Notes: a model not told the origin generated them from the sequence alone. Positions 45,083-57,206 are shown, counted from the first letter of the stretch. The stretch is 64,000 bases of DNA from Lumnitzera littorea (GCA_024138015.1 JAMXBB010000011.1:68144749-68208748), one strand, 5' to 3'. Numbers and translations: made by a program.

Positions 45083-45897
45083 ATGGCATATGAAGCTGGA
45101 TACAATTATAAATATTATTATCATGAGGACATGATGTCACAAATTCTAGAATTTGATTGATATGGAACTCCGAAAGAATATTTCAATTGCGAATTTCTAG
45201 TTAATCGGATTTTTGAAAATTATTCTTACCCCGAGCATAAAAATAAAAGAGCATATGTTATAAAGAATTTGATGATTGGCTTTGTAGCTACTTGGTGGAA
45301 GAGAATGATAAATCAAAGAATTGATAGAGGAAACATTGAGATCATTACATGGGACTAGATAGGACGTTTGACGCAAAGAAAATTCATACCCCGAGATCAT
45401 CACGACAAATTATATAGGAGAAAACCCACCTATGAAGCTAACCTCTCGGAAGTGTAAGATCAATTGAAGGAGATTGAAAGACAGCTTGAAGTGTTCAGGG
45501 ATAAAATAAGACAACAGAGGAATGCCAAATTAGAGAGTATTGAAGGAGGAGTTAAGGAGGTAGAGGTTGCTGGAGAAGCGAGTAGTAGAGAGGAAAAGGA
45601 CCACGTTGAGTTGAAGTTAAACCCCTATATTCCTGATGTGCTCCCATTATCGACCATCTAAACTAATGAACATGACCTCAGATGGAAGGAGGAAGAAGAA
45701 TCGATTTGCGAGGAAGCAGAGGGAATACTGATTTCAATGAATGAGAAGAGTGTGAGATTCGAGCTAGCTAAGCTTGAAGAGTTGGAAGTACTTATGACTG
45801 ACGAGCCATCTTACTTCCTATCAGTACCGGACTCACGCGCCCATAATCTTTTGTATGACCCAGAGATCGTGTTACTTCCCATACTTAATAGTTGTTG
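45083..45897 (+). pseudogene. gag-like ORF relic of element C
   Basis: From the ATG at 45083 one frame reads MAYEAGYNYKYYY, a stop, then PKEYFNCEFLVNRIFENYSY, VIKNLMIGFVATWWKRM and IEIITWD. A stop follows, then RKFIPRDHHDKLY. This is the capsid domain of Ty3-gypsy gag (family pattern YFDW......FE ... A..WW ... I.TWD.....R.FIP..Y...L). A long Glu-rich tail (45440-45890) follows, with VEVAGEASSREEKDHVELKL and ICEEAEGILISMNEKS. No zinc knuckle, protease, RT or integrase is present, so the element is non-autonomous. Four or five in-frame stops are visible. Confidence 0.75.
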
Positions 45898-46097
45898 AGA
45901 CTACCAAGATATGGTTGATCGAATTCATGATGAGTGGAAGGAGGGATATATGATGAAGAGTTTGATTGATCGAGCTAATGATGAATGAAAGGGGCTTGAG
46001 TACTTTTCTACATTTATCTTTCATTTTTGTAGGTTGATGTTTGATCCTGATGGGATTTGAAGTTGCCAATCACTAAGTTTCAGGCCGAAACTTCTCT

Positions 46098-46110
46098 AAG
46101 GGAGAGGGAA
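46098..46110 (+). other. Polypurine tract of element C
   Basis: AAGGGAGAGGGAA directly before the 3' LTR (TGATAGG at 46111). Confidence 0.85.
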
Positions 46111-46967
46111 TGATAGGCTTTGGGGTACCGACCCAACCCAACTGCCAAAGTTGATCTCACTTACTTGCTAACTCATTTTGTCTATCGAGCCAAATGACCC
46201 TATTTCTCACAACTATAGTGCTAAGAAGTAGAAGGCCTAATCCTTACCTATGCTTAACAAATTATTTACTTGGCTTCACGTTTACCGATATGCCGAGATA
46301 TCATGTTTTTGAGAGCGAACCACTCGGCAAGACACAGGGAGACTAGTATCAACTAACTTACGTTTCTGAGAGTTGGATCCACTCGGCAAGACACGGAAAG
46401 ACTAATGCCTACTAACTTCAAAACTTGGCAATTATAGGCCGTCCTCTCTAGTATCTCTGCCAAGCAATGCAAAGTTACTTCTAGGACACACCGAATGACC
46501 ATATGACAACTTCCCTGTAAAATGTATAGTTTTGTATTTTTATATATGCTTGTCTTTATTTTATTTATGGGCCCAATTCTTTAAGGTTTAAGCCTTTATA
46601 CATTATTTACAGTTTTGCCACTAGGGTTTAGAACGTACTATAAATAGCAACATTTGTAACAATAAGGAAATAATATAGGAAATCAATGAAAAACCCCCTT
46701 TGAGTCTTTTCTCTCAAAAAGCTCTCTCCTACCAGATCTTAGCAATCCCTTTAGCAAGGATTGTAGTAGGCAATCTTATCACTTGGACTAATGCGTCACA
46801 TCTAATGAATCTTAAGCTGTATAGAGTCTAGTTAGTGTGTCATATTCTGTTAGGTAGCTCACGGATTCGCTAAAACCCTCATTAAACCCATTCTATTTTC
46901 GTTCCTTTAACAAGATCGGACCTACCTTGACAACCAGCCTTATCTATCCTTGACACGGTTCGTATCA
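46111..46967 (+). mobile_element. 3' LTR of element C
   Basis: 857 bp, TGATAGGCTTTGGGG ... GTTCGTATCA, with TATA box (TATAAATAG) at 46639. It is followed by ATAGG (46968-46972), a one-mismatch partner of CTAGG at 43460-43464. This gives the 5-bp target duplication of C inside B. Confidence 0.93.
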
Positions 46968-47420
46968 ATAGGGAAGACTTATTGCTATTCATAGGGATGG
47001 AGAACTAGTTATTTAGGTGTTGAGACTTATTAAATGGGTCGGTTACTTTATTTCTACTGAAGTTGTCCTCTTTGGTTGGCTTTAAATTCTAAGCATTGTC
47101 TTGGATGAAAGTTTCTAACAATGGTGAGAAGGTCATCGAGGCATGATACAATCTATCTCCTCTTTTGCCCCTCGCTTGCCTATTTTCCAACTCATCCATT
47201 AGAGTTAAGATGTAACCTAGCTCATAGGTTCCAAACTAGCCTTCTTTAAACTTTGGCCTCTTATCTTTCTCCTGGTTAGTGATCGTATATACCTCTTCAA
47301 ACATTTGAAGCCTAAAGTCCTCTTACTCCTCGGTGCCAATATAGTGTATGGCTGTATCTTTGTAAATTTTATAATCTTGGTCACCCAGAATTGTAATGAC
47401 TTGGCCATTGGAGATGAACT
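46968..47420 (-). pseudogene. Protease-RT linker of element B
   Basis: The minus strand reads RPWIHLIGVVPLSPH, then KVKFISNGQVITILGDQDYK, then ELGYILTLMDELENRQARGK and LLETFIQDNA. This is the segment after the Tat protease (family: RPWIH.AGAVPSTLHQ..KF). Element C splits it from RT. It is partly open with two stops. Confidence 0.7.
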
Positions 47421-47780
47421 TAACCTTCTAATGAGGACTCAAAGGTACGACCCCTATTAAATGTATCCATGGTCTTCTTAATAATAGATTGAAGGTCTTT
47501 AGGATGTCCAAAACTTGGAATTGGAACGTTGTGGGCCGATATCAACTGGTAAGTTGATCTCCCCTATAATTTCTCTCCTAGATCCGTCAAAAGCCTGAAG
47601 CATTGTTGAGCTTGGTTTAATTGTAATCCCATCGATGCCCAATAGATCTAGGGTGGTGAGAGGGTAGACATTCAATGATGAGCTGTTGTTGATGAGGACT
47701 CTCATTGTGATGATGTTATTTATCCTCATTATTATGAATAGAGGCTTTAGGTGCTAGTTACCTTCCACGTCCAGTTCTTC
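47421..47780 (-). pseudogene. Protease relic of element B, active-site Asp lost
   Basis: The minus strand reads MRVLINNSSSLNVYPLTTLD, then STMLQAFDGSRREIIGEINL and PVDIGPQ. Tat proteases have VLIDNGSSLNV.P..TL and FDG..R...G.I.LP. Here the catalytic Asp of DNGS/DxGS is Asn (INNSS) and the Gly is Ser, so the enzyme would be dead even without the stops. Both changes are G-to-A on the coding strand. Confidence 0.82.
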
Positions 47781-48299
47781 GGTAGAGAAAGAATTTAATC
47801 CATAGTGAGGATGGAATTGGTGACAAAGCCAATCCTTTCAGCTGAGATGTCATGAGGGACCTTAACTTCCTTGAGTGTTTTGAACAAAGCTTCTCAGTGT
47901 AGGTCTAATACCATCAATAGACTCATGAGGGATATTTATGCTAGAGTCTTAGCAAGCTAATCCATTATTTTATACTCGCTAGACTTTATCATTTTGGTAA
48001 AGGCAATCAATCCTTCTTCATGCTCAACTTGTTCATTTTTTGGCATTTCCAGCATGACCTTCTTTTTCAAGTCTTCCTTTGGATCATGCACTCTACCAAA
48101 GTGGGTAATCCTCCTCTACAAGTGAGCTTAACTGCCCCTAATTTATTGTCTGGTAGTTGAGAGGGGCAGTTTTATAATTTTCAAAGGCTACAGGCACATG
48201 GAAGGTGTACCATTTAGTTTGTGAAATTTTATTCTCTTCTTGTTTGTAGAATCTAAAAACCTTAGGTTCTCAATTGGTATCGATCATGTTGATGGTAGG

Positions 48300-48559
48300 C
48301 TCTAAGTGGTCAGATATCCAATTGTACTATACCTTCATCAATTAAGTCTTGAATTTTATTCTTTAACCTCCAGCACGAGTCAGTTGAATGGCCTACTTAC
48401 CTTAGATGATACTGACATCTTGCACTGGGATAAAAAAAATCTTGGCTTATACCTTTCACTAGGACCCTCAGAATGGAGCCAATCATCTCTCCTTAACTTT
48501 TCAAGTACCTGACTAAGTGGAACAAGTATTTTGGTGAACTGCCTTGGGACTCTGCTAAC
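48300..48559 (-). pseudogene. gag zinc-finger-like tail of element B
   Basis: The minus strand reads QYHLR, a stop, then VGHSTDSCWRLKNKIQDLID and EGIVQLDI. This is the Tat gag tail (C.YH...GHST..C..LK..IQDLI..G). The His, His and Cys remain; the first Cys is replaced. It is colinear with 18040-18130 of A. Confidence 0.75.
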
Positions 48560-48988
48560 CTATGGTTGGCTTCTATACTGTTGTCGAGTTGGTGGAGGAT
48601 TTGCCCTAAAAGAGACCTGAGCATTAGGCCTGGGATTCGAATTGACCATGCTAACAGTAGCTACTCTAGGCTTGTAGGTGGTGGGTTTAATAGAGGGTAG
48701 TCTTCTATTTGATGTCTCTTGTAGCTTACCGAAGGAGGTAGCACTTTCAATTTGATACCTTGTTGCCATTACTTCTGCAAAGCTAAAAGAGGCTTGTCTA
48801 ATCAGGTGAGCAAAGTATGGTCTCTTAAGAGTGTTAATAAAAGTTGCAATTTGCTCTTTCTTAATCATAGGGATAGATACTCTTATAGCTAAGGACCTCC
48901 ACCTTTGGGTATACTCTTTGAAAGATTCATTGTGCCTCTTCCTTAGGGAAACCAAATCCATCATGGTTGGCAACACTTCAACGTTGAA
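48560..48988 (-). pseudogene. gag relic of element B, N-terminus missing
   Basis: A 138-codon open frame reads MLPTMMDLVSLRKRHNESFK, then EYTQRWRSLAIRVSIPMIKK, then PYFAHLIRQASFSFAEVMAT. It then enters a Pro/Arg-rich stretch. It is clearly homologous to element A gag from 17470 on (STMMDLVTLW...). The first ~750 bp of gag and everything upstream, including the 5' LTR, are absent. Homology stops at about 48988, where an unrelated repeat joins. Confidence 0.88.
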
Positions 48989-49379
48989 TCTACTACTAAA
49001 ACCCTATACTAATGGTTGTGTTCTACAAATGAAGAGGAAAATGTAACCTTTGTAGTGCAGGTGGTTGCATCTTAACAAGCATGGTGTATACATAGTGGAC
49101 AAGTGTCAACTCTATATTGACTAACAATGGTGCATTCTGATGAAAAACCTTAGTTAGGGTTTTATATACCATTTGGGCTATATTGGTTCCAGCAGTTAGA
49201 TGGTAGGAGAGAGATTTACTTCACCTTTTTTTCCTCCAACTAATGATTACTAATTCCCTAATACTTCAAGGACCTACCATCTGGATAGTGGTAGCATATG
49301 CTATTTGGACAGTTCAATCTTCACTTTTTAGCCCTCCAATGTTCACCTACATGGGATGTCTCAAATTATAAAATTCACG
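48988..49379. repeat. Dispersed repeat, copy 1
   Basis: The first ~105 bp, including CTACTACTAAAACC, TACTAATGG and GTTCTACAAATGAAGAGGAA, recur at 62018-62125. It is non-coding and of unknown origin. Confidence 0.65.
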
Positions 49380-51399
49380 TAAAGTTTTGATCTTTTTTGT
49401 TAAATTAAGCAATTTTAGTGTAATTGGTCCATTTTGTATCCAATATCACTTTCATGTAATAATTAACCAAATTCTAACTTAATTTGCACACAAGTATAGT
49501 TCTTAAGTTGGGAAAATTTGTGAATTTTTTAGCATTATCACCACCTCTAACTTAAGAACCTTACTTGTCCTTAAGCAAGCTTTAAAAAAGTGAATAGTTA
49601 AAGAGTACAAGGAAAAGAAACACTTCTTTTACACATTTTGTAAACTAAAAGTATATTATCCCATCAAAAGCTAAAGTTTGCATTTGTATTCTTTTTCAAC
49701 TTAAGTTCTATAAGTGATTATGAGTTTATCCCCTAACTATGATCAATCAAATGTATATGATTCAACAACATTGTAAGACCACTAATTGATGCTTAGAAAA
49801 GTTAGCTCTCTCATTTAAGTTGAGTTTAGGAAATTTAAGTTCAAGTGTAACATTTTAGATCCGAGGAGAGCTATGAGCATTTAAATGATTAACCATATAC
49901 ATAACCTCCATTATTAGGTCTTTAAGTATAGTAGTGTAGAGTGAAAAGAGTAATTCTAAGTTCCCATCTTACTCTGTTTTCTCGAATTTTTGGTTTTTGA
50001 TTTGATTGTTGGCTCCTTTTCTTCTCTTTTGCTCCCCCTTACCCTAACCAAACTCCCCCTACCCAAAATCTCTCTCTTTCCTTCTTCTTCTTCTTCTTCT
50101 TCTTATTTATCATTGATGGACTTTCTCATGTAACAAGGTGTTTAGCTGATGATTCCACGTTCATCACCTACGTTAATGAACATTATTCCTCGGGTTTCGA
50201 AGGCATTCCACAGGCTTACTTACTTGAGTCAACAAGGCCTATTGTTTTCCTTTTTCTTTCTTTTCGTTTTCTATTTTAATTTTTTGGGGCCTTGATTTAG
50301 GTTTTGCTCGGGCAAACTTTTAGACAAAATAAGGTTTGTATTATAGTTTGCTAAACATTAAAAGACTACACAAACCATCTAGGAAATTGTATATGTACTG
50401 GTCAACTTCCAAAAATATTCTCACTTGACCTACGAACAAAATATTGCTTTAACTTCAAATGTCAAACAAAGCCTAAATTAAGCATAACTAAACAAAGTAT
50501 GGATTTTATGACCTAATTATAAAGAATTGAAGAATATTCATTACTTGATCTAGAGGGAATAAATTCGAAAATATCAACACAAATCACTTCTTTATGATGG
50601 ATATGAACTTAACACATAACTATGACACACTTTTCATTAAAAATCATAAGGTTTAAAAGAAAATGAAACCAACATGAAAATGATCATTTCAAGTGTTAAA
50701 AGGAAATTTTTATCACAAAAAATTTGTATAAGCATGCAACAATGAGTTTGTCATACTCCTTAAACATGCATACATATACTACATACAATTCAACATAATT
50801 AGGATTAGACTAACTCTACCACTAGATATTCTACCTTCCTCACCCCCAACTTAAGCTCAAATTTAATGGTACAATTTGACTTAATAAAGAGTAAGTAAGC
50901 AAAACATGGTTATCACTTTAGTCCCTTGGGGTGTAGTGTATCTGGTACTTCTTGATTCCCTTGGGTCATACCTTTTTTTTTTTGTTTGTGAAGATTGAGT
51001 TTTGTATACAAATCCTATCCTTCTATTATTTATATACACAACACCAACTTAAACGAGAGAAAAAAAAAAAAAACCTAGAATTAGCTCTTGATTGAAAAAG
51101 ACAAACATAAATTGAACTCAAACACAAAATAGCATAAATAGGAATGGAATATGGACTAAGTTACCTCTTGCTAAGTGCTTGTTTTAAAGCCTTTAGCTAG
51201 GCTTTCCTACAATCTCATCAAGATGGGTCATCTTCTTAGGTTCTTCTCTTGTAGTAACTTAACCACTACTTACAGACCTCAAGCTCTTCTTCTTAGAATG
51301 AGCTCCCTTCTTAAATTCTACCTCCAGATCCAAACAGTTGTCATCATCCTAACTTGACTCTATTGTTCCTTAATTTGTAGCATGATTCTCTTGTCTCCA
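49380..51399 (-). other. Non-coding part of the Athila-like relic
   Basis: AT-rich, without reading frames. Motifs such as CACCTCTAACTTAAGAACC at ~49550 and CACCCCCAACTTAAGC at ~50840 resemble the untranslated part and LTR of Athila-type elements. (CTT)n occurs at 50081-50104. RT, RNase H and integrase are not found, so they were deleted. LTR ends could not be fixed. Confidence 0.4.
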
Positions 51400-51640
51400 C
51401 TTCTTAAAATGACAACATGATGTCTTGCATTAATCAACGCTCTAGCTATGGTTAGGAATGGTTTCCCTAGAATCAAGTGATATTCATCATCTCATATGTC
51501 TATAACAATAAAGTCTGTGAGGAAAAGACAACCGCCTTTCTTTTTATGATATCAGCAACAATCCTAAGAGGTATCCTTACAGATTTATCAACATGACTTA
51601 ATACGATACCTGACTTCCTCCAATTCTTTCTCTAAACTAA
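51400..51640 (-). pseudogene. Athila-like protease relic
   Basis: The minus strand reads HVDKSVRIPLRIVADI, then FIVIDI-stop-DDEYHLILGK, then PFLTIARALINARHHVVILR and SGDKRIM. Athila and Tat proteases have LADRS...P.GI.EDV, then FVVLDM..D..VPLILGRPF and LATARALIDV..G.L.LRVG. The upstream catalytic DxG lies in unreadable sequence. One stop and a frameshift are present. Confidence 0.75.
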
Positions 51641-51819
51641 ACTCTCTCATTAGTATACTAGATATAAAGTTATCCAATACATAAGATTTATGAAAACTCT
51701 AGGGAAATACATCCCAAGAATAGTACACAGAAGTGTAAAACGTCTAGGATCTTCTATTTTTGAAGGTAGGGAGAAAGATTGTTCCTTAGTATTCCTTACA
51801 AGCTCAAAGAGATCAACAC

Positions 51820-52260
51820 TTAGTCTCTAAGGATATTTAACCTTCATCCCTCTTCATGAGCTCCCTCTTCTTCTTCTTTATTTTCCATTTCCTCACACTC
51901 ACTCGGATCCTCTTCTCCTTTAGCTGTCTTGAATCTCTCTTCTTTTACCACGAAGTCATAGACCTTATCATAGTTAGAGGCCTCTTCTTCCATGCTATCA
52001 ACTTCATCTTTTGACTCCTCCTCATATTCTCCACATGATTCTCCATTATACTCTATGATTAGTTCTTCCTTAGGTTCTCTTCACATTTGTTCTTCCATAA
52101 ACTCAAACTCTTCTTCCAATTCTTCAACTATTTTAGGGTCATATTTAGCAACGACTTCCCCAATGTTGCAACATTCCTTCTTAACCATATTAGCTTCTGT
52201 TTCCTTTCCATGAGATGAGCCATCTTAGGTCTTAAGGTTTCTTTTTATGTTGCTTAGTAA
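51820..52260 (-). pseudogene. Acidic gag-protease linker (Athila-like)
   Basis: The minus strand reads KYDPKIVEELEEEFEFMEEQ, then REPKEELIIEYNGES, then YEEESKDEVDSMEEEASN. This is a Glu-rich stretch between gag and protease, as is usual in Athila polyproteins. The plus-strand serine-rich open frame here is only its shadow. Confidence 0.55.
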
Positions 52261-52679
52261 GACTCCTTTGGCCTTTTAAGCAAATTCTCACTCAATTAGC
52301 CCATCATTTTTTCTAAGTTTTGAAATGATGCCTCTTAGTTACTTGTTCTCATATCACACTTTCTAATAAAGTTCATCAAATCTTCCATACTCTCTTCCTT
52401 TTAGTTATTTGTGTTGGAATGAGGATTTTCCTTACTCCCTAGTCGTAATCACCTATAGAATTCACTTATTCATTATGTACCTCACTAGATGGAGCAAAAG
52501 GATTTCCTACTTAGCAACTTAAACTAGCATGTCCTAATCTTCCTTGCATACAATACAATAGTACTTGATGAGATTCTTACTAGTGTTGGGCTCACTTAGT
52601 TGGGTAATCTTTCCTAATTGTGAGAGTTAAGAAGTAAGTAGTGTAACATGCTCTCTTAACCAATTGATTTCGTCACTAC

Positions 52680-53270
52680 CTTGTGCATTCACTACTCCCT
52701 AGGTGTACTCTCTTAATTTGCCACCCATGTATATACATCAGCATTTGCTCCAGCATTTCATAAGCATCCTTAGCACTTTTATTTATAATAGTATTATTGA
52801 ATTTGCATTGACCATTATTCTTTACCGATATCCCATTCCATTATAAAAGGTGCTCACAAGACTCCACATAGATAGATCATGATGAGGACATTTCCTTAGT
52901 AGCTCTTTAAATCTCTCTTAACACTTAAACAGTGATTTCCCATCAATTTACTTAAACATTATAATGTCATTTCTTAGCTTATCCATCATACCTAGTGGGA
53001 AGAAGTATGACAAGAATTTTTGCACCAACTAATCCTAAGTAGTAATGGAGTTAGGTGGTAGGGAACTTAGCTAGTTTCTTGCTTAGTCTTTCAGTGAAAA
53101 TGGGAATAAGCATAAGTAGATTACATCATAAGATACACCACTCATTTCAAAGTAGAATATAAATGTACAAAGTTTTAGATATGATACACCATTTGAATCA
53201 ATGTTGGCTTTAATTCAAAACTATGTGCTTGCATAGCTAGTTGGACTATTAGTAGTGCAACTCCATGCAT
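52680..53270 (-). pseudogene. Athila-like gag relic
   Basis: The minus strand reads SFELKPTLIQMV, then GVSYDVI, then LCLFPFSL. It then reads LSSLPP and NSITT followed by LVQKFLSYFFPL, KLRNDIIMFK, and ERFKELLRKCPHHDLSMWSL with VSTFYNGMG. This follows Athila gag nearly residue by residue (FELKP.LI.MVQ, LRLFPFSL.D.A..WL.SLP.GSI.TW..L...FL..FFP, ERFK.LL..CPHHG...W.Q...FYNG). Frameshifts and stops are frequent. It encoded the capsid of the element. Confidence 0.85.
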
Positions 53271-53868
53271 GTTTGGGATAGAATATTCCCATAATGGTTG
53301 ATATTTCCCATTCCCATTTACACCATTTTCATTTGCATGATTCTTGTTATACTTGTTTTCATTTTCACAATAGTGTTATCTTATGGATTCTCCATTTCTC
53401 TTTCTTATTCTTTTCTCATCTTCTTTCTTGATCTCCGAAAATAGGTTTTATAAGTTTTAGGATTTAATTGCTCAATAATCTCCTTACCTTTCTTTGCATA
53501 AACTACTAAGTATTAACAACCAGACAATCCTAATGTCTATTCCTTGCCAAACTAACTGAACCTCTAAACTACAACTTGTGAAGAAAACAATAGATACATC
53601 TAGTAAAATCTTTGCTCAATCTCTAATTGGCTAGGGGTAATCTAAGCAAATAGACACACAATACTCCTAAGAAGTTTGAAACTTTATTAATAAAAAGCTT
53701 GAAACTACCAAGAATTTGCCAAAATAGCAAAAATGTTTATAGAAACAAATAAAGACTCAAATTTCATCAATCAACTAACACTAAAATATATTATTAACTA
53801 TCACTAAAAACTAAATCTAGTCTGAGACTTCTCAATTTATCTCATATTAGCTTGACTTCTCTTCTCCC

Positions 53869-53886
53869 TAATAATGGTGCTAAAAA
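53869..53886 (-). other. Primer-binding site of Athila-like relic (tRNA-Asp)
   Basis: The plus strand reads TCCCTAATAATGGTGCTA, against TCCCCGGCAACGGCGCCA, the 3' end of plant tRNA-Asp. Eleven of 18 bases are identical and all seven differences are C-to-T or G-to-A. It lies upstream of gag as expected, and the following AAAAACT is the usual neighbouring sequence. Confidence 0.65.
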
Positions 53887-53899
53887 CTAATACGATATG

Positions 53900-56123
53900 T
53901 ACAAATAATGGTAAAAACACTAAATTTTGGAAATGAAAGTTTTGAAAATGTGTTGCTTAACCGAGTAGTGTGTTAAGTCATTTGTAGTGATAAACCAGAG
54001 AGTATTCACCAGGCTGATTTCCATAAGGAGAGGCTTAAAGCTAAGTGCTAAATGTGATTTTTTTACTCTAATTTAAGCGATCCTAATTCAGGGATGTTTG
54101 AAAAATATTCAATTAAACTAAGCAAATATACTAAAGGTAAGGACACAACACAATTCATGAAAGGCGTGGGCTTATGATCTACATTCTCTAGTTCATGATG
54201 CTAATGTTACATAGGTAATAGAGAATCTTTAAACAAATGTTGATGGAACTCGCTTGAACTCATTTTCAATTAAGATAATGAATTTCTATATAGCAAAAAC
54301 AACCTTTTGATTCTATTTTCCCATAAGATCAACTAAACATTTGATTACTTACACTAACTACATGTTTCAGTTATAATTGTAGGTTATTTGCTAGGTAAAC
54401 CTCATCAATCACATTTACAACCACATTATGCAGGAGTGAGTTTAAGTGGTTTCCAACTATTAGTGGTTAACATAAATAATAGAAACACTAAAGAACATTC
54501 TTAACATATTAAAATCATGGGTAATGTATTTCAATGATAAAACAAGAACATTCTTCATCAAAACTCCATTTAAGCACTAAACCCATTTCCACATATCACA
54601 AAATACCAACTACTCCATCAACACATCACAAACCCACAAAACTCAATCTATCTACTCATTATATTAAAGAAAAATACAAAAACCAACAAGGTCATAGCAT
54701 TATACATCATTAAGATTGGGTTTAGAAAGCATCAATGAAGAAGGGCAAAGTAGATGTTGAAGAAATCCTTAAATTCTTGTTCCAATCCTTATGAAAGTGC
54801 TACAAAAATAATAGAAACTCATTAAACCAACTGATACTCTAACCACTACTTCCATAAGTAAAAGCATATATAATACTAGCAAGTGTAATAGGTTGAGTTT
54901 GCAATATAATACTAGTGAATACTTTGTTGAACCTATTGGGAGTGCTATACTAGCTCTTAACTATATTAGTCCCCTCTAAAACTGGGCAAATCAAATTAAA
55001 GAGTTATTAAATTCTAAAAACTAATCTCTTATATGAAATTTGATTGAGATATTCAACGTGTCCATTAGATTCAATCATAAACCAAGTAATGTTGATATTA
55101 AATCTTCAATTAGTTTAATTTTAAAACAATGAAGCATTAGCTAAAGAGTCCTTCTTCAAAGTAATTAATTACTTAGGATTAATCAATTTACCCTTTCTAT
55201 CTCTAAACAAGAAATAAATTTAATTAACTCTTTTCAATTCCTAACCCCTGATTAAATTAAAGTGCATTATGTCCTTTAATCTAAATTAACCAAATCATAT
55301 ATATAGTTAGAAAAGATTTTCTCAAACTCAATCCTAATATTCCAACTAATTAAAATATATGTTTAGTGATATTGGAATTAAAGGTTCAACTAAAGAAAAT
55401 TATTACAAAGGAACAAAATCCATTAACTAGTAATCCAAATGTCCAATTTATAACCTTAATTAAGTACAGAAGAAATAGTAAGGTTGACAATATCCAAAAC
55501 AAGAATATAAAGAGAGGAATGGAAATAACCTTTAAAAGAGGTTCCTAAGCCCTAATTCACACTTAAATATCATTTCTTATCACTTCCAATGTTGAATTCC
55601 ACAAAAAAGTAGAACTACTTTAAAAGATGTTTTCCTAAACCCTAACCTAATTAAATGATTGGAATAATGAACTCCTCTCCTTATTTGCAATGCCTTTCTC
55701 TTTTTAATGTATAGAGAATCTTTAGAACCTTAAATCTCCTCACTGATAAAATTACTATGAAAGAGGCGTGTTCACGGCCATGCTTCTAGGTGTGATCTTT
55801 CTCTTCTCAAAGATCACAAGTTTGTAAAAAAAAAAAAAAAAAAAGGGTTAACAATCAAGGATCATAATTATGGTCCTAACCGTGGTCCTTTTGTACGTCA
55901 ATTTTTTTCCTTATTTTTCCCTATGATCTTAGTTTATGGTAAATTCTCATAGGTGATCCTTTTTTATGCTTCAAAACTCATCCAAATCAACTTTAAATCA
56001 TCTAAAACTTGATCAAATCCTTCATATAAAGCTTGAAATCAAAATATAACTCAATTAAGTACCAAAATATCTATAAAAAAAAAAAACCCAAGAAACACAT
56101 AAGAGCATTATAAGAATAACCTA
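53900..56123 (-). mobile_element. Probable 5' LTR region of the Athila-like relic
   Basis: About 2.2 kb of AT-rich, non-coding DNA beyond the primer site. The CACGGCCATG motif near 55775 resembles the CACGGCCGTG motifs common in Athila LTRs. The exact ends are unknown and no partner LTR was found. A poly-A run lies at ~55826-55843. Confidence 0.4.
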
Positions 56124-57206
56124 TGTCACACTCCAAACTAGGGAGTCAGAACAACCTTGATATGCAAACCAACTTAAGTTAGAAGCTAGCTACTTTAGCC
56201 TCTAACATAGGTACGGTTTACACTAAGCCTTTACTACTCTACAGCTTTAAGTCATCTAATTTAATGCTTGTTTGGTATCAACCTATAGTGCAACTTTCTA
56301 AAATAACTATTGAAAGAGAATTTGTTGTATAAAAGCTTGAGAAGAAAACAAGTTTTATAAATAACTTTAGAAAAATGAAATAATAAGGATTTATAAAAGT
56401 CCATATGTTTACATAACATAGTACCGGTAATAGTAACTAAAAACTAAAGGGTCACCTAAAGAGACTTTATTAGTTTTTCTAAAGGTTAATAAAGTCAATA
56501 AACAAAATAGGAATCTAGTCAATTGGTCTTGAATCTCACTCCTTGACCCCATTCTCTACACTTCTAAAACTTAGAGTAAAACTGGTGTATTTATCAAAAC
56601 CTATAAAATAGCTATAAGGGGATAAGCGATAACTTACTCAATAAGTAAGATGAAGATAATAGCACATATCTAACATCAAGCAACCAAGTTTTTCAGGAAA
56701 GGTTATTTAGATACAATGCATGTGTAAGCAAATGTCATTGTATGACATTGACCAATCGTCGTGAGATCAGAGAAATTATGCTCGCTTTAATCCTAGTTTT
56801 AAGGAATTTGATGACGCGTACTTCGCATATTAGAACCAAATCGGTACTTGTGCAATGGAGAAATACGCTCCACCTGAGACTACCTTCAAACTACGGTGCC
56901 CAACATTGCCATAACCTCCTCTCCTGTCACTTTATTTGACTAAGGGTAGAGAAATGACCATTTCTGCTATTCTTATCAAAAAGTCCGTGTTTGGCCCAAG
57001 AATCCTAATCATTTCCCCTATTAGGTTGTGATACAAGTACAGTTAATAGTTAAATCAAGTTTGTATTAGATTGCTTTTGGGGTAATCAAGCAATTTCAAA
57101 TAGTCCAAAGTAAATAATATCATGAAACAATCAAATACATAAGTCTAGGACTCCAAATAGCAAAACATTATTCAAGCACATACATTATATATGCACAAGC
57201 AATTAA
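56124..57206 (+). mobile_element. Tekay/Del-like LTR fragment, left part
   Basis: It begins TGTCACACTCCAAACTAGGG, like the TGTCACACCCC.AAC start of many Tekay/Del chromovirus LTRs. It contains the GATAAGCGATAACTTACTCA and GGTACTTGTGCAATGGAGAA segments that I associate with such LTRs. It is interrupted at 57211 by the solo Tat LTR. The short ORF at 56742-56939 is not a gene. Identification is from memory of the family's general look and needs a search. Confidence 0.4.

Noticed and set aside
51992..52213. Ser-rich plus-strand open frame
   Set aside because: Shadow of the Glu-rich Athila polyprotein on the minus strand.
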